Origin: Synechococcus sp. RS9909
Lineage (GTDB): Bacteria > Cyanobacteriota > Cyanobacteriia > PCC-6307 > Cyanobiaceae
Assembly (NCBI RefSeq): GCF_014279595.1
Contig: NZ_CP047943.1
Location: 2,478,422-2,542,421, forward strand
Direction: 5' to 3'
Length of the DNA stretch: 64,000 nt
Numbering within the stretch: position 1 is the stretch's first letter; each line of letters opens with the position of its first letter. Below are positions 53,018 to 60,572 of this stretch, piece by piece. Below the pieces are notes generated by a model that saw nothing but the letters and a program-made list of their open reading frames with translations, searched no databases and was not told where the DNA came from. The position numbers were made by a program, and so were the translations under genes.

Positions 53018-53236
53018 TTGGATCTCATCACCTCTCGCCTCGACCAGGGCCTCGTGCAAGTGAGTCCCTCCAGCGTGCATGGCGTGTTCTGGCTGCAAAC
53101 CCACTTTCCGTCTCAGGAATGGGACGCCCTGCTGTCTGGGCAAGCCGCCTTTGGCATGGATTGCATCGATGACCTGATCACCGACGCACGTCAGGCCGGC
53201 CTGAATGTGGAGTGGGAAGCATCCGTCCCCAGCTGA
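53018..53236 (+). CDS. Small conserved hypothetical protein
   Basis: This 72-residue protein (VSPSSVHGVFWLQTHFPSQEWDALLSG, then MDCIDDLITDARQAGLNVEWE) is compact and has one Cys. It is followed directly by a strong terminator at 53257-53290, which supports it as a real transcribed gene. I recall similar short proteins in picocyanobacteria, but have no name or function for it. Confidence 0.65.
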   Translation: MDLITSRLDQGLVQVSPSSVHGVFWLQTHFPSQEWDALLSGQAAFGMDCIDDLITDARQAGLNVEWEASVPS

Positions 53237-53256
53237 GCACTTCTGAATTCCCCAGA

Positions 53257-53290
53257 AGCCCTGCACACGGCTGCGTTGCAGGGCTTTTTT
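53257..53290 (+). terminator. Intrinsic terminator
   Basis: AGCCCTGCA (53257-53265) pairs perfectly with TGCAGGGCT (53277-53285), with an 11-base loop, and is followed by a T run at 53285-53290. It ends the 72-residue protein gene and may also act on the convergent DUF1028 transcript, where the tail is poorer. Confidence 0.85.
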
Positions 53291-53313
53291 AATGGCTTAA
53301 CGACTCTGAATAC

Positions 53314-53988
53314 TCAAGCCACCAAGCGGTTGAGCATCGGCAATTCCGACAGCTCATCCCTCCACTCCTGGGCCCAGAGGGCCTGACTGCGCTCATACAC
53401 CTCCATCAACTGCTCCACGGCGCACTCGTGGAAATCAACGCGCAGATCCAACAGCGGAAAAGCAGCTTCACCACTCACCTGCACCGCTGCTGAGGTGCAG
53501 AAGGGAGAGCGATGGTCACCGCCCGCCGCTTCCCCGGCCTGCAGAGCCATCATCAGACGGCGGCCCAGTTTCAAGCTGGGGTCGCTGGTGAGAAAGGCCT
53601 GTTCCATCGCCGCCAACACACCCTCATCCACCAAGCAATTGCCGGCAACAGACAGATCACGCTGATGGCGATGCCCTGCCCAAGGGCCGCAATCCTGCCC
53701 CGTCCAACAGGCCGTGCGACCGTCCAGGTCGATCAGGTGAAACTGACGCCGGTCTCGGTGCTGGTCATCCGCCAGCAAGCTGGCCAGAACGCTCTCGGCA
53801 TCGGAACTCTGCTCAAGGCGCTCAAGGCCACAAATCCCCAGATACGGATTGGTGTGGGCCTGGGTGGCGACAGCACCAACTCCGGCGCGGATGTGAGGCA
53901 CGGTGGATCCAACAGCCAGATGACAGGTGGCCACAGCCACGCCGAAGCGACCGTTGCTGGGGTCCCGGGCCAGGATCGAAAAGGTCAC
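53314..53988 (-). CDS. DUF1028 family Ntn-hydrolase-like protein
   Basis: The protein is 224 residues from a GTG at 53988 that overlaps the upstream stop (GTGA). The N-terminus reads TFSILARDPSNGRFGVAVATCHLAVGSTVPHIRAGVGAVATQA, the DUF1028 signature. After Met removal this would place Thr2 as a possible N-terminal nucleophile. DUF1028 proteins have an Ntn-hydrolase-like fold and often sit in operons with amidohydrolases; their reaction is not settled. Here the gene ends the operon of carbamoyltransferase, AsnB-like and M20 hydrolase genes. Confidence 0.85.
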   Translation of the reverse strand: MTFSILARDPSNGRFGVAVATCHLAVGSTVPHIRAGVGAVATQAHTNPYLGICGLERLEQSSDAESVLASLLADDQHRDRRQFHLIDLDGRTACWTGQDCGPWAGHRHQRDLSVAGNCLVDEGVLAAMEQAFLTSDPSLKLGRRLMMALQAGEAAGGDHRSPFCTSAAVQVSGEAAFPLLDLRVDFHECAVEQLMEVYERSQALWAQEWRDELSELPMLNRLVA

Positions 53989-55274
53989 GGCAGCTGACGG
54001 TCGAGCCGCAGCAACGTTTCCAGCAGCACCGCGGTGCCCGCCCAGCACTGCTCGTCACTGGTGAACTCAGCAGCGGAATGACTCAGGCCGCCCCGGCTGG
54101 GCACAAAAATCATGCCCATCGGCCAACGTCGGCCAACCTCCTGGGCATCGTGGCTGGCGCGGCTGGGGAGATGGCTGTGGGACAGGCCGAGATCGGCTGC
54201 GGCCTCAGCGATCGTGGCCATCACCACAGCGTCAGCAGGGGTGGGATCAACGCTGAACTGGGGGTCAACCGCAATCGGGCAGCCGGTTTCAACACCGATG
54301 CGTTCCACCTGATGCATCAACTCCTCAACCAACTGATCGAGAACGGTGGGATCCACATCCCTGAGGTCAACCGTCAGGGCGACTGCGCCGGGGACAACAT
54401 TGGCTGCATTGGGCCAAACCTCCAGTCGACCCACCGTCGCCACCGGATCTCCGGGATGACGGGAAGCCATGGCCTCGATGGCAAGAACAAGACGCGAGGC
54501 CGCCACGAGGGCGTCTTGTCGCAACCCCATCGGTGTGGTGCCGGCGTGATTGGCCTGGCCTTTCACATTGATGCTGAACCGACGCTGACCAACAACGCCC
54601 TCCACAACACCGATGGCATCACCGCGTTGCTCAAGAACGCCACCCTGCTCAACATGCAACTCCAGGAAAGCGGCATAAGCATCATCGGAGCGGCGCGCCG
54701 AGGCCAGGGAGGGCCAGTGGCCGCCGATGCGCGCCAGGTTGTCCTGAATCGGCTGACCATTGCTGGTGGCATAACTCTCCGGGTCATCGGAGGCCGTGCC
54801 CGCCAAGCCCTTGCAGCCCACCATGGTCGACTCCTCGTCGGCAAAAGCGATCAACTCGATGCCGTGCTGCAGGCGCAGGCCCTGGTCTTGCAGCGCGCGG
54901 CAGGCTTCCAGACCGGCCAACACCCCCAGGGCCCCATCAAAACGTCCACCGGTGGGAACCGTGTCGAGGTGCGACCCGGTCACCAGGGCAGGGCGGTGGG
55001 GATCCAGGCCCTCGAGGCGTCCGATCAAGTTGCCAGCGGCATCAACACGCACCTGCATGCCGAGCTGCTTCATCCAGTGGGCCAGTAACTCACGGCCCTC
55101 CACATCCTCCGGCGAAAAACCGCGTCGACACACGCTGCCATCAGGCTTGGCGCCAATGCTGGCCAGCTGCTCAATCGTTGCCACCAAACGATCACGGTTT
55201 GGACGCGCCGCGATCTTGGCTGGCTCGACCCGCGATGCAGGGGTGGTCGGAGAAGCCGAAATGAGCGCTGGCAA
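53985..55274 (-). CDS. M20-family N-carbamoyl-amino-acid / allantoate amidohydrolase-like enzyme
   Basis: This 429-residue zinc hydrolase has the M20 metal ligands: His in GSHLDTVPTGG, Asp in GRFDGALGVLAGL, Glu in FADEESTMVG, His in ELHVEQGG and a late His in LSHSAAEF. The lid domain (VKGQANHAGTTPM) is also present. The ELHVEQG and GRFDG patterns are those of N-carbamoyl-L-amino-acid hydrolase or allantoate amidohydrolase, which release ammonia and CO2 from ureido groups. The neighbouring carbamoyltransferase suits an N-carbamoyl substrate. The specific substrate is not determined. Confidence 0.87.
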   Translation of the reverse strand: MPALISASPTTPASRVEPAKIAARPNRDRLVATIEQLASIGAKPDGSVCRRGFSPEDVEGRELLAHWMKQLGMQVRVDAAGNLIGRLEGLDPHRPALVTGSHLDTVPTGGRFDGALGVLAGLEACRALQDQGLRLQHGIELIAFADEESTMVGCKGLAGTASDDPESYATSNGQPIQDNLARIGGHWPSLASARRSDDAYAAFLELHVEQGGVLEQRGDAIGVVEGVVGQRRFSINVKGQANHAGTTPMGLRQDALVAASRLVLAIEAMASRHPGDPVATVGRLEVWPNAANVVPGAVALTVDLRDVDPTVLDQLVEELMHQVERIGVETGCPIAVDPQFSVDPTPADAVVMATIAEAAADLGLSHSHLPSRASHDAQEVGRRWPMGMIFVPSRGGLSHSAAEFTSDEQCWAGTAVLLETLLRLDRQLP

Positions 55275-55368
55275 TGCCGTGACCTTCAGTTCAAAGGAAC
55301 CAACACCTTCACCTGAACGGACCGATCGGCCTGTAGCTAGCGCAACGATTTAACCCTGATCAAAGAAT

Positions 55369-57393
55369 TCAAACGGGCATCAGCACGCGCCAGCCCAGGC
55401 GGTCCGCCTCCCGGCGGGCCAGGGCTGGCATGTCTTCCGCCACAAACATGCGGTGCAACATCTGCACGCCCAGCAGGTGATTGATCACCGCATCCATCTG
55501 CACACGCTCTGCATCGGTGGTGGCTGGATCCTCGTGACGGGCAAACAAGGCACGCACGCCGGCTTTGCTCAACAAACCAGCGGCATCGATCGCCTCATCA
55601 CTGAGGTAGTCGTCGGCGAGCTGCTTCATCTGCTCCCACTTCTCGGGCTCCGTGTGGGCTGGCGGTGCCATGAAGGCGAACTTCTCACGCCGGTACAGCA
55701 CCTCCGGCAACAGGCCGGCCATGGCTTCCCGCAGCACGTATTTCTCGGTTTTCCCCTTGATCCGCAGCTCAGGCGGCACCTGAACCGCAACCGCGGCCAA
55801 ATGGTGATCGAGGAAGGCGGGTCGCGCCTCCATGGAATTGGCCATGTCGACCCGGTCGCCACCCCAGGTGAGGATCTGGCCCTCCAGCATGGTCTTGATC
55901 CAGACGTACTGGGCCTTGTCCAGGGCATGGCGCCCCTCCAGTTGATCCGCATCCAGCTGCTCGGCAATCGCCTTGCCCGGGGAGTAATCCTTCAACGCTG
56001 TGGCATGGGATTCCGCCAGAAGCTCCGGCACCAAAGGCGCGCAGGCCAGCCACGGCTGCAGGCAACTGGGGGTGAAGCCAACCACCGCATCAAGATCGGG
56101 GTCATCCACCTGGTTTTCAGCCAGCATTGCCCCCTTCACCAGGGCATTGGACTCTTGCAGCAGGCTTTCCCAGCTGGCGCGCTCCTCCTGCGGCAGGTCA
56201 TCGAGACCATGGAGGAACATGTCGCGGCGAAAGGCGGGATAGCCGCCAAACAGCTCATCTGAGCCTTCGCCAGTCATCACCACCTTGTAATCCACGTCGT
56301 TGACGTGACGGCTCATCAAGAACTTGGCCACCGCCAGGGTGTTGTAGATCGTTCGCTCCGCATGCCACATGGTGCGCTCCATGTGGCCATAGAGCTCCTG
56401 GCCCGAGAGACGCATCAGATCCTGCTCAGCGCCGGTGGCTTCGGCCATCTCACGGGCAATCGGCGACTCGTCGTAACGGGCGTCGTCAAACCCGATCGTG
56501 AACGCCTTCACCGGTGCCTGGCTCACGGCTGAGGCCAAGCCGAGGATCGAACAGCTGTCGATGCCGCCTGAGAGGTAACAACCCACCGGCACGTCGGCCA
56601 CCATGCGCAGTTCAACGGCCTCCAGCAAAGCCGCACGAACGGCAGCGATGTGGTCGGCTTCGGTTCGCTTCGGGTCCCGCTCGTCCTTGCGCGGAAAGTC
56701 GACGTCCCAGTAGGTGGACTCCGACACCTCCAGATGCCCATTCACCCGTTGCACCTTCAGCACATGGCCGGGCTTCACCTGATGCACCCCGGCGAAGGCG
56801 GTGGTGCCGGGAACCATGGTCTGCATCAACTGGTGAAACAGACCCTCCGAGGTGAAACGTCGCTCCACCGCCGGATGGGCGAACAGCACCTTCAATTCGG
56901 AACCGAACACCAGACCCTCAGGCGTCATCGCCCAGTACTGCGGTTTGATGCCGAAGCGGTCCCGCACCAGGTAAAGGCAGTCTTCGGACCGATCAAACAA
57001 GGCAAAGGCGAACTCACCGCGCAACAGGGGCAAGGTCGCCTCAAGGCCCTGGCGTTGATACAGCCGCAGCAGGATCTCGGAATCGCTCTTGCTGCTGAAG
57101 CGCACTCCCTGGGCGGTGAGATCAGCCCTGATTCGCTGGAAGTCGTAGAACTCACCGTTGTGGGCCATCAGCACCTCACCGTCATCGGTGAGGAAGGGCT
57201 GCCGGGCCCGTGACTCATTCAGGTCAATGATCGAAAGGCGGGCATGGCAGAAGCCAACGCCGGCCTGATCGATCACCTCAACGCCGAAGCCATCGGGCCC
57301 GCGATGGGCCTGAATCGCCGCCATGTTGACCAGCAGCTGGCGATCCACCGTCTGCTGACGGTCGGCATTGAAAACACCCCCGATTCCACACAT
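55369..57393 (-). CDS. AsnB-type glutamine-dependent asparagine synthetase homologue
   Basis: This 674-residue protein has an N-terminal class II amidotransferase domain with Cys2 (MCGIGGVF), RGPDGFG and NGEFYDF. The synthetase PP-loop is YLSGGIDSCSILGLAS and a later GEGSDELFGGYPAFRR is present. It can make amides from carboxylates with ATP and glutamine. The length and motifs fit AsnB, but many homologues use other acids. Here it follows a divergent carbamoyltransferase by nine bases in a shared operon, so its acid substrate could be something other than aspartate. Confidence 0.88.
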   Translation of the reverse strand: MCGIGGVFNADRQQTVDRQLLVNMAAIQAHRGPDGFGVEVIDQAGVGFCHARLSIIDLNESRARQPFLTDDGEVLMAHNGEFYDFQRIRADLTAQGVRFSSKSDSEILLRLYQRQGLEATLPLLRGEFAFALFDRSEDCLYLVRDRFGIKPQYWAMTPEGLVFGSELKVLFAHPAVERRFTSEGLFHQLMQTMVPGTTAFAGVHQVKPGHVLKVQRVNGHLEVSESTYWDVDFPRKDERDPKRTEADHIAAVRAALLEAVELRMVADVPVGCYLSGGIDSCSILGLASAVSQAPVKAFTIGFDDARYDESPIAREMAEATGAEQDLMRLSGQELYGHMERTMWHAERTIYNTLAVAKFLMSRHVNDVDYKVVMTGEGSDELFGGYPAFRRDMFLHGLDDLPQEERASWESLLQESNALVKGAMLAENQVDDPDLDAVVGFTPSCLQPWLACAPLVPELLAESHATALKDYSPGKAIAEQLDADQLEGRHALDKAQYVWIKTMLEGQILTWGGDRVDMANSMEARPAFLDHHLAAVAVQVPPELRIKGKTEKYVLREAMAGLLPEVLYRREKFAFMAPPAHTEPEKWEQMKQLADDYLSDEAIDAAGLLSKAGVRALFARHEDPATTDAERVQMDAVINHLLGVQMLHRMFVAEDMPALARREADRLGWRVLMPV

Positions 57394-57402
57394 CAGTCCA
57401 CC

Positions 57403-58518
57403 TCAGATCACATCCATCACGCGTTCGGCCCGATCCACCATGCAGGTGAGCAGGGCCATCCGCAGGAACACAGCTCCCCTGGCCTGGCTGAAATACCAAT
57501 TGTGGGGCGTGTCATCCATGCAGGTGCTCAGTTCCGCTCCCCGAGCTAGCGGATGGAGCACGATCGCTTCCGGCTTGAAGGGCATGTCGCGGGTGAGACG
57601 GAACCCTCCGCCGTGCACTTCATAGGAATCGCCGACCCAGGCAATGGCATTGATGTAAACCACATCCAAGTCGGGCACTTCCGCCTGCAGATCGGTGCTG
57701 GAGCGCACCTTCATCCCACATGCTTCAAGCTCCTCCAACTGTCCTGGGTCGAACAGCGGCTGCTCCGGCTCCAACCCAGGGGCATGAATCACCACCACCT
57801 CATCCACGGCCTGCGGGAACTTGGCCAGGATCCGCAACAGTGAGCGAACCGTTCTCATCCGCGAGGGAATTCCGACGATCCCAATGCGAATCCGATCAGC
57901 GGGTGCCACTTCAGCTTCAGCAAGCTTGGGGCGCCACTTGAAGATCGTGTAGAGATCCGCCATCGCCTGGGTGGGATGCTCATCGATCCCATTCCCCGCA
58001 TTGATGATGGGAATCCGCAGGGTTGACGTCATCGCATAAACCGCACCGGGATCGCTGTCCCGCAGCACCACACAATCGCCGTAGTTGTTGAACATGTGGG
58101 CGACATCTTCGAGGGATTCGCCCTTGGCGATCCCCGTGGTGGCCCTGTCGGTGATGTTGATGGAGGAACCGCCGAGGCGGTGCCAAGCGCTGTCAAAGGA
58201 CAGCCGCGTGCGCGTGCTTGGTTCGTAAAACGCGTTGATCAGAATCTTGCCGGTGAGCGGCGTGTTGTGACGGCAATAGCGGTCTGGATTGCTCTCGAAT
58301 TTCGCCGCCAGCCGAAACACCTGCAAAAGAGTCTGTGGGCGAAACGGTTGGATCGAGACCACGTGCTGATCCACCAGATCCTTCAAAGGCTCAACGTCTT
58401 CGGCAATGGCAGCCAGCAGCTCCTGGGGTTGGTTCTGCCCATAAACATCTGGCCCCATCGGCTCAAAGCGAATCTGAACCGATGACGCGTCCACAACTGC
58501 TGATTTGGCCTGTGCCAT
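57403..58518 (-). CDS. Divergent carbamoyltransferase of the ATCase/OTCase superfamily
   Basis: This 371-residue protein keeps the carbamoyl-phosphate site: STRTR at 101-105, K132, R153, H181 and Q184 (HPTQ), and R222, with HPLARGAEL near 322. By eye alignment with E. coli PyrB, the Asp-binding R229 and Q231 fall at A291 and A293 (DVVYINAIAW), so the acceptor may not be aspartate. The 50-residue N-terminal extension is also unusual. It sits in an operon with AsnB-like, M20 hydrolase and DUF1028 genes. An annotation as pyrB would be a default, not a demonstration. Confidence 0.75.
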   Translation of the reverse strand: MAQAKSAVVDASSVQIRFEPMGPDVYGQNQPQELLAAIAEDVEPLKDLVDQHVVSIQPFRPQTLLQVFRLAAKFESNPDRYCRHNTPLTGKILINAFYEPSTRTRLSFDSAWHRLGGSSINITDRATTGIAKGESLEDVAHMFNNYGDCVVLRDSDPGAVYAMTSTLRIPIINAGNGIDEHPTQAMADLYTIFKWRPKLAEAEVAPADRIRIGIVGIPSRMRTVRSLLRILAKFPQAVDEVVVIHAPGLEPEQPLFDPGQLEELEACGMKVRSSTDLQAEVPDLDVVYINAIAWVGDSYEVHGGGFRLTRDMPFKPEAIVLHPLARGAELSTCMDDTPHNWYFSQARGAVFLRMALLTCMVDRAERVMDVI

Positions 58519-58600
58519 AGCGGGATCGGATCAACACCCTGTTTGCCAGACCGAGTGCTAAAGCCAGGAATTACATCTTTCACCCGTAACAACAACCACA

Positions 58601-58623
58601 CTGCTTCGTCCACGAAGAAGCAG
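58601..58623 (-). other. Stem-loop in the carbamoyltransferase leader
   Basis: On the minus strand CTGCTTC pairs with GAAGCAG across a 9-base loop, about 80 bases before the carbamoyltransferase ATG. A G/T-rich run (TGTGGTTGTTGTTA) follows. It may be a leader hairpin or weak terminator after the small membrane ORF; its role is not shown. Confidence 0.3.
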
Positions 58624-58679
58624 CTTCTTAAGCAAAGATCCGGAAAGGATTGTGCTGGGGTGGACGGCTAAAGGAGACA

Positions 58680-58829
58680 TCACCAAACCCGGCCATTCCT
58701 CCACTCCACCCACCAAATCACCAGCAGCACGAGCACCGACAGCACCAGGGCGAGCTGACTGGCCACCAGCAGAAACTGAAAACCCGACAGACCAACGAGG
58801 CCGGCCATCAAAGGAAGCGTTTGGATCAT
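58680..58829 (-). CDS. Small membrane protein coupled to the symporter (49 residues)
   Basis: A 49-residue frame starts at an ATG that overlaps the symporter stop (ATGA, 58826-58829), with AAGGAGG from the end of the symporter gene as a strong ribosome site. It reads MIQTLPLMAGLVGLSGFQF then LLVASQLALVLSVLVLLVIWW and a short charged tail. It is highly hydrophobic, with one or two membrane helices. Function unknown; a symporter subunit or modulator is inferred. Confidence 0.6.
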   Translation of the reverse strand: MIQTLPLMAGLVGLSGFQFLLVASQLALVLSVLVLLVIWWVEWRNGRVW

Positions 58830-60256
58830 CCCTCCTCCTTCAGCAAGGTGAAGTCAAAGCGTTCCGGCCGCATGCGACTGCCAATCAGCATCACAACCGC
58901 CGACACGGCCGCCGAAAACACAGCAGCGCAGTAGGGCGCGATCAGCACATAGGCGAGCAGGCCCACAACGCTGCCGGCGAGCATGGCCGCGATGGCAGCC
59001 GTGCGGTTGGCCGTGCGCCAGTACAAACCGCAGGCCACCGGCCAGACCGTGGAGGCCACCAGGGCACCGGTGAAGAACAGCACCGACGCCAGCGAATCCA
59101 GCCGCGGCCAGGACAGCGCCAGGGTGACGACGGCCAACCCCACCACCATCAGCCGCGCCGCCTGCTTGAGCTGTAGGTCGCTGGCCTGGGGCCGCAACAG
59201 GCGGAAGTACACATCCTCCGCCAACAGATCGGCGGTGGATGCCAGCAACGAATCCAAGGTGGAGGTGAGCGAAGCAAACACCACCACAAACACCAGGGCC
59301 GCGCCACCGGCCCCGAGCAGATCGGCTGCCATCACAGGGAACACCATGTTCACCTGCTCGAGGGGCAGCTCACGGGCCAGGGCCACGAGGCCAATGGAGC
59401 CCGTCACCATCGGCACGCTCATCCAGGCGATTCCGCCCAAAACAAAAGAGGTCATCACCACCGAGCGCCGGCTGGCGAACACCCGGGACCACCAAATGTT
59501 GTTGTGAAACACCTCGCCCATCGAAAAGAGGGCGGAATTCCAGGCGATCAACAAGCCCGCCGGCAGCAGCAGATCCAGCCGATCGGGATGCCGGGCCAGC
59601 AAGGAGGCATGCACCTCAGGCATCGGGAATTGACGGAAGGCAAGCACCGCCACCACCGCCAGCAACACCATGATCAACAGCGACTGGATGAAATCGGTGC
59701 CAATCACGGCCCGCATCCCACCGAACAGGGTGTAGACGGTGGCAACACCAATCACCACCACCATTCCCACGTGGTAATCGAAGCCTGAAAGCGCCTGCAG
59801 CAGCAGGCCAGCACCCATCGCCTGGGTCATCAGAAAGCCCAGGGTGTAGATCGCGGTGATCAGCATGAACACCCACCAGGCCAGACGCCCGTAGCGCAGG
59901 CGAATGAAGTCGCCGCTGGTGCGCCCGTTGGGCATCAACTGCTTGATCCGCGAGGCCAGGGGGGCGAACAGAATCAGGCCAAGCCCGGCCAGGGCATAGC
60001 TGAACATGCCCCAGAGGCCGGTTTTGTAGCCGAATTCAGGGGCGAGCAGGGTGGTGTTGCCGGTGACCCAGGAGGCCATCAACGTGGCCGTACTCAGGGC
60101 CAGCCCGATGTTGCGCCCCGCCAGCATGTAGTCGTCGGCATTGCCTTGACCGCGCCGGCCCCAGGCAATCCCCAGCGCCACCCAGAGCACAGAGAACAGC
60201 ACCACCAACGCCCAGGCGATCCCGGGCTGAAGGAAGGGAACCGAGTCAGCGGACAT
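58826..60256 (-). CDS. Sodium:solute symporter (SSS family)
   Basis: This 476-residue protein has about 12-13 hydrophobic helices. SSS features include MASWVTGNTTLLAPEFGYKTGLWG near TM2-3, GFLMTQAMGAGLLLQALSGFDYHVGMVV, and FASLTSTLDSLLASTADLLAEDVYFR, the conserved TM8 region with Ser/Thr for Na+. It should couple Na+ to uptake of an organic solute. It lies between two tiny membrane ORFs and upstream of the carbamoyltransferase operon. The substrate is unknown. Confidence 0.88.
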   Translation of the reverse strand: MSADSVPFLQPGIAWALVVLFSVLWVALGIAWGRRGQGNADDYMLAGRNIGLALSTATLMASWVTGNTTLLAPEFGYKTGLWGMFSYALAGLGLILFAPLASRIKQLMPNGRTSGDFIRLRYGRLAWWVFMLITAIYTLGFLMTQAMGAGLLLQALSGFDYHVGMVVVIGVATVYTLFGGMRAVIGTDFIQSLLIMVLLAVVAVLAFRQFPMPEVHASLLARHPDRLDLLLPAGLLIAWNSALFSMGEVFHNNIWWSRVFASRRSVVMTSFVLGGIAWMSVPMVTGSIGLVALARELPLEQVNMVFPVMAADLLGAGGAALVFVVVFASLTSTLDSLLASTADLLAEDVYFRLLRPQASDLQLKQAARLMVVGLAVVTLALSWPRLDSLASVLFFTGALVASTVWPVACGLYWRTANRTAAIAAMLAGSVVGLLAYVLIAPYCAAVFSAAVSAVVMLIGSRMRPERFDFTLLKEEG

Positions 60257-60371
60257 CCGTCGACCCCCTGCGATTCCAATACAGGTGTCCGCGCAGAATC
60301 ATCACCACCGTCGCCGCAGTCACAACGGCACCAAGGGCAAAGATCAGTCGCGCCCAGAGCAATTCATCCAA
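60246..60371 (-). CDS. Small membrane protein upstream of the symporter (41 residues, TTG start)
   Basis: A 41-residue frame from a TTG at 60371 reads MDELLWARLIFALGAVVTAA, then TVVMILRGHLYWNRRGSTDVR. It has one membrane helix with a basic C-terminus. Its stop overlaps the symporter start by 11 bases. Some symporters have a small upstream helper subunit, and this ORF is in that position. The TTG start has no clear ribosome site, so confidence is moderate. The frame remains open further upstream with less suitable composition. Confidence 0.5.
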   Translation of the reverse strand: MDELLWARLIFALGAVVTAATVVMILRGHLYWNRRGSTDVR

Positions 60372-60468
60372 GGCGAAGAGCGTTTGAACTCCAGAAACAG
60401 GTAAGCAAAAGAGGCGTCCCAGCTCCAGCTGTCGCCTTCGATTTCGGTGCCTTCGGATACCCAAACAT

Positions 60469-60493
60469 CAGGCGATCAGCGCCCGGTCGCCTG
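60469..60493. promoter_or_regulatory. 7-bp inverted repeat in the divergent promoter region
   Basis: CAGGCGA at 60469-60475 and TCGCCTG at 60487-60493 form a perfect inverted repeat with an 11-base spacer. It lies between the leftward symporter genes and the rightward ATP-grasp gene. The half-site spacing of about 18 bases would suit a dimeric regulator binding DNA. No T run follows, so a terminator is unlikely. Confidence 0.4.
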
Positions 60494-60572
60494 AAATTGC
60501 GGAATGTGTAGCAACCACCACCCGAAGGGGGTTGGGGCGACGCCTTGGATGACATTCACCTACGCGATTGGA

